Shown in pieces: positions 15,364 to 22,950 of a DNA stretch of 32,623 nucleotides. The stretch is taken from NCBI GenBank assembly GCA_036491435.1, contig DASXBZ010000020.1, forward strand, positions 1-32,623, written 5' to 3'. Position 1 is the first letter of the stretch, and the number at the start of each line of letters is the position of its first letter. The stretch comes from Bog-473 sp036491435 (GTDB lineage: Bacteria > Actinomycetota > Acidimicrobiia > Acidimicrobiales > RAAP-2). A program made the position numbers and the translations under genes. The notes under the pieces were generated by a model. That model had not been told where the DNA came from. It did no database searches and saw nothing but the letters and a program-made list of their open reading frames with translations.

Positions 15364-17844
15364 TCAGACGACGACGTTGACCAGCTTGGGCGGCCGCACC
15401 ACCACGCGCCGGGGCGCACCACCGTTCAAGGCAGCGGCGACCTTTTCGGAGGCCAGCGCCACCGCCTCGGCGTCCGATTCGGAAATGCCGGCGTCGACCT
15501 CGACGCGGTCCCTGAGCTTCCCGTTGACCTGGATCACCATCGTCACCGTGTCCTGGCGCACGAGATCGGGGTCGTACTCGGGCCAGCGCTGCAGATGCAC
15601 GGAGGGTTCACCGGGCCAGAGGTGCTCCCACAGTTCGGCCGTGACGTGGGGCGTCAACGGCGCGAGCAACCGCAGCAACGTACCCAGAGCCTCGCTCCAG
15701 ACCTCCTGGTGGACGCCGGCGTCCTCGCGGGCGTAGCGCTGGAGCGCGTTCAACAGCTCCATGCCGTGCGCGACGGCGGTGTTGTAGGACCACCGCTCGA
15801 GGTCCCGGGTCATGTCCGCGATAGTCCGGTGCACGACCTGCCGGATCGCACGGTCCTCCTCGCCGAGCGCCGACGCGCCCTCCCGCGCCGGCACGACCTC
15901 CGTGCAGGCCCGCCACAGACGGTCCAGGAACTTCCCACACCCGTCGATGATCGAATCGGTCTGTTCCGACCAATCGAAGTCATCGAAGGGCGGCCCGACG
16001 AAGCAGTGGAACAGGCGGAGCCCGTCCGCCCCGACCGTGTCGTAGTAGTGCTCGGGTGCGATCAGGTTCCCCTTGGACTTGGACATCTTCGTCCCGTCCA
16101 TCCGGATCATCCCCTGGGCGAGATACCGCTTGAACGGCTCGCGCGGCACCCCGTCCGCCAGTCCGACGTCGATCAGCGCCCGCGTATAGAAGCGCGCGTA
16201 GAGGAGGTGCAGGATCGCATGCTCGATCCCTCCGATGTACTGGTCGACCGGCATCCAGTGCTGCGCCGCAAGCGGGGCGAACGGCTGCTCCTTGTTCCAC
16301 GGATCGCAGAAGCGAAGGAAGTACCACGACGAGTCGACGAACGTGTCCAAGGTGTCGGTCTCGCGTGTCGCCGGCCCGCCGTCGATCGGGCACGTCGTGA
16401 GCAAGAACTCCTCGCTGTTCACGAGCGGCGACTGCCCCGTCGGGAGGAACTCGACGTCGTCGGGGGCCAACACGGGGAGCTGGTCCTCGGGGACCGGCAC
16501 GACGCCGTGCTCGTCGCAGTACACGGCGGGAATGGGGCAGCCCCAGAACCGCTGGCGAGACACGAGCCAGTCGCGCAGGCGGTAGTTGACCTTGCGTTCT
16601 CCGATGCCCTGCTGCTCCAGCCAGTCGATGGCCCGCGCCTTGGCCGTGGCGATGTCAAGCCCGTCCATGAAGCCGCTGTTGATCTTGATGCCGTCTCCCG
16701 CGTACGAACCACCCCCGTCGGCGTCCCATCCTTCCGGCGGCTGGACCGTGCGCACGATCGGGAGCTTGTGCAACGTGGCGAACGCCCAGTCGCGCTCGTC
16801 CTCCGCCGGCACCGCCATGATCGCCCCCGTGCCGTACCCCATCAGGACATAGTCGGCAACGTACAGCGGCACCGGCTCGCCGTTGAAGGGGTTGATCACG
16901 TGCGTCCCGGTGAACGCCCCGCGCCTGTCGAGCTCCGCCGGGTCGCCCTCGATCATCCGCTCGAGGTCAGTTTCGTGACTGGCCCGCTGACGGAGTTGCT
17001 CGACCGCCTCCCGCTGTGCGTCGGTGGTCAGCGCGTCGAGGAGCGGGTGTTCGGGGGCGATAACGGCGTAGGTCATCCCGAAGCTGGTGTCGGGCCGGGT
17101 GGTGAAGACACGGAGCTTCAGCTGCTCGTTGCCCTGGACGGCCAGGTCGAACTCCGCGCCCTCGGAGCGACCGATCCAGTTGCGCTGCATGACCTTGACC
17201 TTCTCAGGCCAGTCCAGGCCGTCGAGCGCCTCGAGGAGCTCGTCGGCATAGGCGGTGATCCGGTAGAACCACTGCTCCAGTTCGCGCCGCTCCACCAGGT
17301 CGCCCGAGCGCTCGCAGGTACCGTCGGCGAGGACCTGCTCGTTGGCGAGCACCGTCTGGCACCCGGGGCACCAGTTGACTGCAGCCTTGTGCCGGTAGGC
17401 GAGGCCAGCCTCCCAGAGCTTGAGGAAGATGAGCTGGTTCCACTTGATGTACTCGGGTTGGTGACTCCAGATCTCCCGCCGCCAGTCATAGACGGCGCCC
17501 AGCCGGATCAGCGAGGCCTTGAGCTCGGCCATGCGTGCTTCGGTGAAGACCCGTGGGTGGGTGCCGGTCTTGATGGCAGCGTTCTCGGCTGGGAGCCCGA
17601 ACGAGTCGAACCCGAACGGGCTCAGTACCGCCTTGCCCTGCATGGTCTGGTACCGAACGGCCAGGTCACCAAAGGTGTAGTTGCGCACGTGCCCCTGGTG
17701 CGCCGGGCCCGAGGGATAGGGGTACATGCACAGCGCGTAGTACTTCTCCCGGGGGTCGTCGTTGTCGACCTGGTAGGTCCCCTCCTCTTCCCAGAGGCGT
17801 TGCCATTTCGTCTCAATCGCCTCGACGTCGTAAGCGCGTGCCAT
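15364..17844 (-). CDS. leuS: Leucyl-tRNA synthetase
   Basis: The 826-residue protein is a class I synthetase that charges tRNA-Leu. The HIGH motif appears as HQGH at residues 49-52, within YPYPSGPAHQGHVRNY. The KMSKS motif is at about residues 586-590 (GTKMSKSKGNLI). The Cys cluster WCPGCQTVLANEQVLADG, CERS, is in the zinc domain, and the editing domain (GTGAIMAVPAEDERDWAFA) is complete. The length is normal for bacterial LeuRS. I start at the ATG at 17844, since TACCCT lies six bases upstream and family similarity begins there (MARAYDVEAIETKWQRLWEE). An upstream in-frame ATG at 17895 is not needed. Confidence 0.98.
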   Translation of the reverse strand: MARAYDVEAIETKWQRLWEEEGTYQVDNDDPREKYYALCMYPYPSGPAHQGHVRNYTFGDLAVRYQTMQGKAVLSPFGFDSFGLPAENAAIKTGTHPRVFTEARMAELKASLIRLGAVYDWRREIWSHQPEYIKWNQLIFLKLWEAGLAYRHKAAVNWCPGCQTVLANEQVLADGTCERSGDLVERRELEQWFYRITAYADELLEALDGLDWPEKVKVMQRNWIGRSEGAEFDLAVQGNEQLKLRVFTTRPDTSFGMTYAVIAPEHPLLDALTTDAQREAVEQLRQRASHETDLERMIEGDPAELDRRGAFTGTHVINPFNGEPVPLYVADYVLMGYGTGAIMAVPAEDERDWAFATLHKLPIVRTVQPPEGWDADGGGSYAGDGIKINSGFMDGLDIATAKARAIDWLEQQGIGERKVNYRLRDWLVSRQRFWGCPIPAVYCDEHGVVPVPEDQLPVLAPDDVEFLPTGQSPLVNSEEFLLTTCPIDGGPATRETDTLDTFVDSSWYFLRFCDPWNKEQPFAPLAAQHWMPVDQYIGGIEHAILHLLYARFYTRALIDVGLADGVPREPFKRYLAQGMIRMDGTKMSKSKGNLIAPEHYYDTVGADGLRLFHCFVGPPFDDFDWSEQTDSIIDGCGKFLDRLWRACTEVVPAREGASALGEEDRAIRQVVHRTIADMTRDLERWSYNTAVAHGMELLNALQRYAREDAGVHQEVWSEALGTLLRLLAPLTPHVTAELWEHLWPGEPSVHLQRWPEYDPDLVRQDTVTMVIQVNGKLRDRVEVDAGISESDAEAVALASEKVAAALNGGAPRRVVVRPPKLVNVVV

Positions 17845-17850
17845 GCCACC

Positions 17851-17856
17851 AGGGTA
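17851..17856 (-). promoter_or_regulatory. -10 motif TACCCT for leuS, leaderless spacing
   Basis: On the minus strand TACCCT is 6 nt before the leuS ATG. The hexamer and spacing are the same as before the 114-residue membrane protein gene (30331-30336). There is no room for a Shine-Dalgarno sequence or for a T-box leader. Confidence 0.5.
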
Positions 17857-17967
17857 GGCCAGGCGTCGGGCGAACCTGGCCGGGAACGAGCACATCGGGC
17901 TCGTCGAATCCGGCTGTTTCGTCGCTCGTCGGGTCCCCGGCGTACGAGAGGGATTCTCGTCGACTGC

Positions 17968-17973
17968 TAGCGT
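17968..17973 (+). promoter_or_regulatory. Candidate -10 motif TAGCGT for tRNA-Ala
   Basis: TAGCGT lies 14 nt before the first base of tRNA-Ala, which would leave a 5' leader of roughly 7 nt. No good -35 box was found. Confidence 0.4.
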
Positions 17974-17987
17974 TGACCTCCGCCACT

Positions 17988-18064
17988 GGGGGCGTAGCTC
18001 AGCTGGTAGAGCGCTTGACTGGCAGTCAAGAGGTTCGTGGGTTCAAGTCCCATCGCCTCCACCA
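17988..18064 (+). tRNA. tRNA-Ala (anticodon GGC)
   Basis: The sequence folds as a standard cloverleaf. The acceptor arm GGGGGCG pairs with CGCCTCC at 18054-18060 and contains the G3-U70 pair that identifies tRNA-Ala. The anticodon stem CTTGA/TCAAG carries loop CTGGCAG, with GGC at 18021-18023. The T arm has TTCAAGT in its loop, and A73 is followed by an encoded CCA. It reads GCC codons. The 3' half is also found, degenerate, 1 kb downstream. Confidence 0.97.
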
Positions 18065-18128
18065 AAATCACCATCCCAGAGGGTCAGCGTGAGCCCTGTG
18101 CCGATGCACCATTGGGAAGTGCGTTCAT

Positions 18129-18161
18129 GCTGGAGGATCGACACACGATCGACCCTCCAGC
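18129..18161. terminator. Strong hairpin between tRNA-Ala and a convergent gene
   Basis: GCTGGAGG, a mismatch, TCGA, a 7-nt loop, then TCGA, a mismatch and CCTCCAGC form a stem of 12 paired bases. It sits after the tRNA and after the stop of the convergent gene ending at 18172, so it could terminate both. No U-run is present. Confidence 0.55.
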
Positions 18162-18171
18162 GAACGGCGGA

Positions 18172-18807
18172 TCAGGCGATCTTGCGCCAGGCCAACTGTT
18201 GCGCTCCGGGGAGGTAGACCTTGCTGAGTTCCTTGTCCACCATCTGCCCGAAATCGGCATCGGCGACTATCGCCTCCTGTCCACGTTGCATCTGCTCGAT
18301 CGAGCTGAAGATCGTGATCCACTCGACGGAGCCATAGGTTCCGGTTACGGAGGTGCCGAAGGAGGTCGGGCAGCCAGTGATCTTCCCGGCTCGCTGCGCG
18401 GTCTCCACTCCGAGCTCAATCCCTCGCGCCATGCCTCCTGGCGCCAACGTCGCCTGGATCGTCGTGGCGTAGGTCGCCTCGATCTCCGTGGTTGCGGGAT
18501 CGGCGAAGACGAACTGCAGCAAAGCGTCGTCGATAGGGTCGTCCGATCCATGTGTTGCGCCTTCTTCGACCAAGGAGACGTAACCGGAGTCGCTGATCAG
18601 TTTGTCCTCGATCGTCTCGAGCGTCAGAAGATCGTCGACGGTCGCCGTCCATACCAGGGTCTGGGCTCGCGGCGAGAAGACGCTGCTCCAGACCTGGACG
18701 GGGACCTCGGATATCTGATTGACCTTCTCGGTGACCTTCAGGGCCCAGGCCAGTTGTTTCTCGGGGTTTCCCGCTCCGAGACGGACGCTCCGGCTGAAGA
18801 GATACAT
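18172..18807 (-). CDS. Hypothetical protein with two tandem alpha/beta-barrel-like repeats
   Basis: I do not recognise this 211-residue protein firmly. It shows two related halves of about 100 residues. The first has MYLFSRSVRLGAG, then LVWTATVDDLLTLETIEDKL and GYVSLVEEG. The second has ATYATTIQATLAPG, then VEWITIFSSIEQMQRGQEAI and FGQMVDKELSKVY. The spacing of strands and helices looks like a duplicated ferredoxin-like dimeric alpha/beta-barrel (NIPSNAP or antibiotic-biosynthesis-monooxygenase style). There is no signal peptide or TM segment. GGAGGAACCT before the ATG is a strong ribosome site. It lies between the tRNA and a degenerate tRNA copy, so it may have arrived by integration. Confidence 0.8.
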   Translation of the reverse strand: MYLFSRSVRLGAGNPEKQLAWALKVTEKVNQISEVPVQVWSSVFSPRAQTLVWTATVDDLLTLETIEDKLISDSGYVSLVEEGATHGSDDPIDDALLQFVFADPATTEIEATYATTIQATLAPGGMARGIELGVETAQRAGKITGCPTSFGTSVTGTYGSVEWITIFSSIEQMQRGQEAIVADADFGQMVDKELSKVYLPGAQQLAWRKIA

Positions 18808-19182
18808 AGGTTCCTCCGTGGCTCAACAGCGTGCCAAGGACGTCACCGCCCCCTCTTCGGAGAATGCCTGACAAAGGAGGAACGAATTTCGCCCGCTTTG
18901 TCTCCCTTAGCCTCCACCCTACCCCTGTTGCATTTCAAGGGCTAGGGGCGGGAGCGAAAAAATGGAATCGCCAACGAGACACGGCCATCGGTGATTCCTG
19001 TGATCCAGGGATCCCAGGGCGCGTCTCACTGTCTCGATAGGCCTGGCGGTCAAGAGGTTCCTCGGTTCGCTCGCACCAAAGCTTTGTCGGCCAAACGTGA
19101 CGCAGATACCGTGACGAAGTGAGGGGTTGAAAGGGGCCCGACGAGGGCTGCGCGGGACCGAACAGTGAAGGAGGAGGCGCCA
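18808..19182. other. Divergent non-coding stretch with a tRNA-like remnant
   Basis: This is 375 bp between the hypothetical gene and the TauD-type dioxygenase gene, read divergently. It contains the degenerate tRNA-Ala 3' copy and no gene I can support. A run of six A, on the plus strand near 18957-18962, stands out in this GC-rich window. The promoters of both flanking genes should lie here, but I cannot place them. Confidence 0.6.
19043..19068 (+). repeat. Degenerate direct repeat of the tRNA-Ala 3' half (possible att site or tRNA relic)
   Basis: This copy, starting CTGGCGGTCAAGAGGTTC, matches tRNA-Ala positions 18019-18044 (from the anticodon loop into the T arm) at 23 of 26 bases, exactly 1,024 bp away and in the same orientation. 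After a divergent stretch it ends with CACCAAA, like the tRNA 3' end. An integrase attachment scar and a decayed second tRNA copy are both possible; no integrase gene is present. Confidence 0.65.
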
Positions 19183-20067
19183 ATGGCAGGCAGGGCCGTC
19201 GACCTGTTCGACATCCGTCCGATGGCTGGCCACATCGGGGCGGAGGTCCACGGCATCGACGTCCTCGCCCTTGACGATGACGAGATCGCGGCCCTTCGTC
19301 TTCTCTGGCTCGACAATTTGATCCTGGCCTTCGTTGGACAGAAGCTGCTTGACCAAGGGGAACTTGCAAGCTTCGCCAATCGTTTCGGTTCGCTCTATCG
19401 GCATCCGCTGACGATGACCGAGGCCAGCAATCCGGTACATCCTCTCAATATCCCGGCCGGTGGCTACTGGCACTCGGACGTGACGTTCACCCAAGAGCCC
19501 CCGGCGGGCACCTTCCTCCACGCACGCGCCATCCCACCCAAAGGCGGCGACACCTTGTGGGCGAACATGTACCTGGCCTACGAGTCACTGTCTTCACCGA
19601 TGCGTTCGTTCCTCGACGGCTTGACTGCCGTGCACGATTTCGATCACTTCTACCGGTACCCGATGGGTGACTCGCTCGAGACGGATCAGTTCGTATTGGA
19701 CGCCAAGAAGAAGATCCCGCTCCCCAGGCACCCGGTGGTGATGGTCCATCCAGAGACCGGACGCAAGGCCCTCTTCGTCAACGAGTCGTTCACCTCGTAC
19801 ATAGAGGAGCTCGATCGGGCCGAGAGTGACACTGTGCTCGACTACCTCTATCGGCACTCCGTGCGCCCAGAGTTCACGTGCCGCCATCGATGGTCAAGCG
19901 GGGACATCTGTTTCTGGGACAACCGCTGCACGATGCACTATCCGGTCGATGACTGGGGCGGGACGATCGACGACCACGAAAGCTCACCTCGCAAGATGAA
20001 CCGGGTCACGATCGGAGCTCAACCCGACACTGAAGTCACCCAGAAGTTGATGGGGCCTCCCACATAG
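19183..20067 (+). CDS. TauD/TfdA-family Fe(II)/2-oxoglutarate dioxygenase
   Basis: The 294-residue protein would hydroxylate a small substrate, with cleavage of a C-S, C-O or C-N bond in family members. The facial triad is visible: HxD as H97 and D99 (GGYWHSDVTF), distal H252 (WDNRCTMHY), and the 2-oxoglutarate Arg around R270-R274 (SPRKMNRVTI). T124 (GGDTLWANM) is the usual 2-oxoglutarate-contacting Thr. The ATG at 19183 follows a strong ribosome site (GGAGGAGG). The substrate is unknown; taurine and herbicide-like substrates occur in the family. Its last 49 nt overlap the end of the convergent substrate-binding protein gene. Confidence 0.93.
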   Translation: MAGRAVDLFDIRPMAGHIGAEVHGIDVLALDDDEIAALRLLWLDNLILAFVGQKLLDQGELASFANRFGSLYRHPLTMTEASNPVHPLNIPAGGYWHSDVTFTQEPPAGTFLHARAIPPKGGDTLWANMYLAYESLSSPMRSFLDGLTAVHDFDHFYRYPMGDSLETDQFVLDAKKKIPLPRHPVVMVHPETGRKALFVNESFTSYIEELDRAESDTVLDYLYRHSVRPEFTCRHRWSSGDICFWDNRCTMHYPVDDWGGTIDDHESSPRKMNRVTIGAQPDTEVTQKLMGPPT

Positions 20068-21581
20068 GGCACGACCTGGAGGTTCTTGACCGACTTGCTG
20101 GCACCTTCGACGTTGGGCGAGTAGACGACGTAGACCCCGAGCGCGTTCTTGATGACGAAGTCCTGGGCTGCGATCCATTCGCTCTTGAGCTTCGGACTGG
20201 TCGGCGGCAGGGCCTGTATCTGGTTGGTGATGGCATTGAGGTTGGGGTTGCTGTAGTTGCAGATGTCACCGATGCTGCCCGGGATGAACTGCGTCGTCAG
20301 CTTCTCGATGCCAGGAAGGCCCGACGGGTTCAAGCCCATGGCGGCCTTGTGGTCCTGGTACAAGTCGGTGACGTAGTTCGAGGTGGCCACGATCTGAACG
20401 TTGACGCCGATCTGCTTCCACTGCGCCTGAAGCACCGTGGCCAGTTGATCATTGCCGGCTTCGGGCAGAGCTGTCAGGGTGGTCGAGAAGCCGTGTGGGT
20501 AGCCGGCTTCGGCCAAAAGTTGCTTGGCCTTCTTCGGGTTGTAGGCGTAGTAGTTGGTCAACGACTTGTCGTAGTAATTCGCCGCCGTCGGGAAGAGACT
20601 CCACGCGGGCTCACCTTTGCCAAAGAAGAGGGCGTTGTTGATCGCGACCCGGTTGAGCGCGTAGTTGAGGGCCTGGCGGACCTTGAGGTTGGCAAGAGGG
20701 CCCGACGACTTGCAGATGGGCACGAACGAGTAGTTGGCGTCCGGGAAGGTCGAGTTGGTCTGGAGACTGGTGAGGCTCTTCAGGTTGCCCAGGTCAGCGT
20801 TGGGGATGCCTTCAAGGTCAACCAGGCCTGACTCGAGTGCGTTGAGCTGCTGGGGTCCGGTGGGCACGTTGATGAACGTGACGCCGGACGAGGGAATCGC
20901 CTTAGCGTCCCAGTACTTGGGGTTCTTGACCAGCACGATCTTCTCGCCGGGGAGGTAGCTCTTCAACACGAAGGGGCCGGCTCCGACCACGTTGGTGTTC
21001 GGTGGGCCGTTGCTCGGCCCGGTCGGGATGGCCATGAAGGACTCCTGATCGGCCAGCAGCGGGTAGAAGGAGCTGGCAACGGCCGACGAGAAGTGCAGGA
21101 CCAATGATTCGGACCCCGTCACGTCGATAGAAGCGAGGGCCTGGAACGTTGAGTTCCCAGCCCCTGAATTGGGGTTGGACTGGTTCCGTTGGAAGCCGGC
21201 CTTGACGGCGGCCGCGTTCAGCGGCGTCCCGTTGGAATAGACGAGACCAGGCCGCATCTGGATGTCGATCGTCGTCGAGTTCGGGATGGACACGCTCGAT
21301 GCCAGGTCGGGCACGTAGGCGCCGCTCGCTGTCTCTCGCAAGAGTCCGGCATAGATGGGCCAGTCGTAACTGAAGCAGCACGAGCCGGCGTTGAACTGCG
21401 ACGGGTCGAAGACGATCGGGTTGATGGTTCCCGAGAGGTCTTGGCCGATCGTGAGGACGCCACCGCTGCTCGACGCCGCACCGGCCTGGTCACTGAAGGT
21501 CGCGAGCTGACCTCCGAGGACGAACCCCGTCGTCAGCAGGCTCAGTGTGACCCATCGAGCCGTCCGTCTCGTCCTTCTCAT
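20019..21581 (-). CDS. Peptide ABC transporter substrate-binding protein (SBP family 5)
   Basis: This 520-residue exported protein captures peptides for the ABC importer encoded upstream on the same strand. It has an N-terminal signal peptide (MRRTRRTARWVTLSLLTTGF, then VLGG and a likely cleavage after AGA) and no lipobox Cys, unlike many Gram-positive SBPs. SBP-5 features are GLVYSNGTPLNAAAVKAGF, VVGAGPFVLKSYLPGEKIVL, KNPKYWD, and NLKVRQALNYALNRVAIN. How it is held at a monoderm surface is not clear. AAGGAG precedes the ATG by about 12 nt. It lies 340 bp after oppF, so it may have its own promoter. Confidence 0.93.
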   Translation of the reverse strand: MRRTRRTARWVTLSLLTTGFVLGGQLATFSDQAGAASSSGGVLTIGQDLSGTINPIVFDPSQFNAGSCCFSYDWPIYAGLLRETASGAYVPDLASSVSIPNSTTIDIQMRPGLVYSNGTPLNAAAVKAGFQRNQSNPNSGAGNSTFQALASIDVTGSESLVLHFSSAVASSFYPLLADQESFMAIPTGPSNGPPNTNVVGAGPFVLKSYLPGEKIVLVKNPKYWDAKAIPSSGVTFINVPTGPQQLNALESGLVDLEGIPNADLGNLKSLTSLQTNSTFPDANYSFVPICKSSGPLANLKVRQALNYALNRVAINNALFFGKGEPAWSLFPTAANYYDKSLTNYYAYNPKKAKQLLAEAGYPHGFSTTLTALPEAGNDQLATVLQAQWKQIGVNVQIVATSNYVTDLYQDHKAAMGLNPSGLPGIEKLTTQFIPGSIGDICNYSNPNLNAITNQIQALPPTSPKLKSEWIAAQDFVIKNALGVYVVYSPNVEGASKSVKNLQVVPYVGGPINFWVTSVSG

Positions 21582-21921
21582 GATGGTGCCGTTCTCCTTG
21601 TTCGAGGCCGCGCGTCAGTCACGTGGCGCGTTACCGAGTGAGATGAGTGGTCGCGTTGTGCAAGAAAGCCCACCGACGGCCGGATGCGTACGCGGAAAAC
21701 AGGTCCCCGAGGGCCGCGCGCAACAGTCGATCCCCATGGGCCTGGCGCGCCAACGACGCCACAGCACCCCCCAATCTGCCGCCTGATTTCGAGCACATTG
21801 GCTGCCCGCCGACATGACGTGCGCCGCCGTAGCCTCAACAGCACCGGTAGCCTGCAACAATTCCGTAACGTTGTCCAGGGCGGGGCAGCCGATATTTCGC
21901 CACGCCGTCATTCGGCCCGTA
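21582..21921. other. Non-coding stretch between the substrate-binding protein gene and oppF-like gene
   Basis: This is 340 bp between two genes of the same strand. I see no supported gene. A promoter for the substrate-binding protein is expected here, but no TANNNT with a proper -35 stands out; a TTGTTG near 21855 on the minus strand is a weak -35 candidate. The sequence has more A/T than the flanking genes by eye. Confidence 0.5.
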
Positions 21922-22950
21922 TTACGTTTCCGCCGTCGGCCCAGGTGGATCGGTCAGATAGCAGCGCACCGTGAGCCCGGCAACCACGTTGGGCGGCGGC
22001 TCCGCCGTGGCGCAGATTTCCATTGCATGACGGCAGCGAGTGCGGAACCGGCAGCCGCTCGGTGGGTCCAAGGGTGATGGGATGTCGCCTTCAAGCACGA
22101 TCCGCCCGCGGCGCTTCGCGGGATCCATCGTCGGTGACGCGGACAGCAATGCCTGCGTGTACGGATGATTCGGAGCTCCATAGAGCGCATCGACTGGTCC
22201 TTCTTCGACGACCCGGCCGAGGTACATGACGGCCACGTCGTCGCTCAGCGTGCGAACCAGGTTCAGGTCGTGCGAGATGAAGAGATAGGCAATGCCAAGA
22301 CGGCCCTGCAGTTCGGCCAGGAGCTCGACCATCTGCACCTGGGTCGCCACGTCGAGCGAGCTGAGCGGCTCATCGAGCGCGAGCAGCTCGGGTTCGGTGG
22401 CGAGCGCCCTCGCAATGGCTGCGCGCTGCAGTTGACCACCCGAGAGCTCGCGGGGGTGGCGGCGCGCGAACGACGACGGCAACCGAACCTGATCGAGGAG
22501 CTTTGCGACGCGGCGATCGCGCTCGGCACGTCCGAGTTCCGTATGGACCACCAGTGCCTCTCCGACGCTCGCCCCGATCGTGGCCAACGGGTCGAACGAG
22601 GAATAAGGATCTTGGAAGACGAGCTGCATCCGCCGGCGCAATGTCCGCAGCCGCGCCCCCTTGACGTCAGTGATGTCCTCTCCCCCGAGCAGGACCCGAC
22701 CGGCGGTGGCCGGGATCAGTCGGAGCAGAACCCTCGCCAGCGTCGACTTGCCTGAACCGCTCTCGCCGACCAGCCCCAACGTCGTGCCGCGTCCGATGAC
22801 CAGGTTGACATCGTCCATCGCGTGCACCGTTCCCTTGCCGCGACCCGGCAGCCGGACCGTGAAGTGGCAGGACGCGTCGCGCAGCTCGGCAACCGGGCTG
22901 TCGGCGGTGGAAGCTCCGTTGGACGTATTCGGCGTAACGGCGACCGTCAC
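21922..22950 (-). CDS. Oligopeptide ABC transporter ATP-binding protein (OppF/DppF-like)
   Basis: The 342-residue ATPase energises peptide import. It shows Walker A GLVGESGSGKST, the Q-loop VFQDPYSSFDP, the signature LSGGQLQRAAIARAL, Walker B LLALDEPLSSLDV and the switch His in FISHDLNLV. The oligopeptide-specific C-terminus has PPSGCRFRTRCRHAMEICAT, whose Cys residues in related transporters bind an iron-sulfur cluster. I start at the GTG at 22950, which overlaps the stop of the fused permease-ATPase gene by 4 nt (GTGA). The long in-frame stretch upstream of this GTG has no family similarity. Confidence 0.94.
   Translation of the reverse strand: MTVAVTPNTSNGASTADSPVAELRDASCHFTVRLPGRGKGTVHAMDDVNLVIGRGTTLGLVGESGSGKSTLARVLLRLIPATAGRVLLGGEDITDVKGARLRTLRRRMQLVFQDPYSSFDPLATIGASVGEALVVHTELGRAERDRRVAKLLDQVRLPSSFARRHPRELSGGQLQRAAIARALATEPELLALDEPLSSLDVATQVQMVELLAELQGRLGIAYLFISHDLNLVRTLSDDVAVMYLGRVVEEGPVDALYGAPNHPYTQALLSASPTMDPAKRRGRIVLEGDIPSPLDPPSGCRFRTRCRHAMEICATAEPPPNVVAGLTVRCYLTDPPGPTAET

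Noticed and set aside
15364..17900. T-box riboswitch before leuS
   Set aside because: The -10 motif is 6 nt before the ATG, leaving no leader in which a T-box could form.
18037..18945. Plus-strand frame starting inside tRNA-Ala
   Set aside because: It begins within the tRNA and reads opposite the better-supported gene at 18172-18807, which has a strong ribosome site.
21615..21911. Minus-strand 98-codon frame in the gap before the substrate-binding protein gene
   Set aside because: There is no ribosome site or recognisable domain, the composition is Trp/Arg/Cys-rich as expected by chance, and it lies across the likely promoter region.
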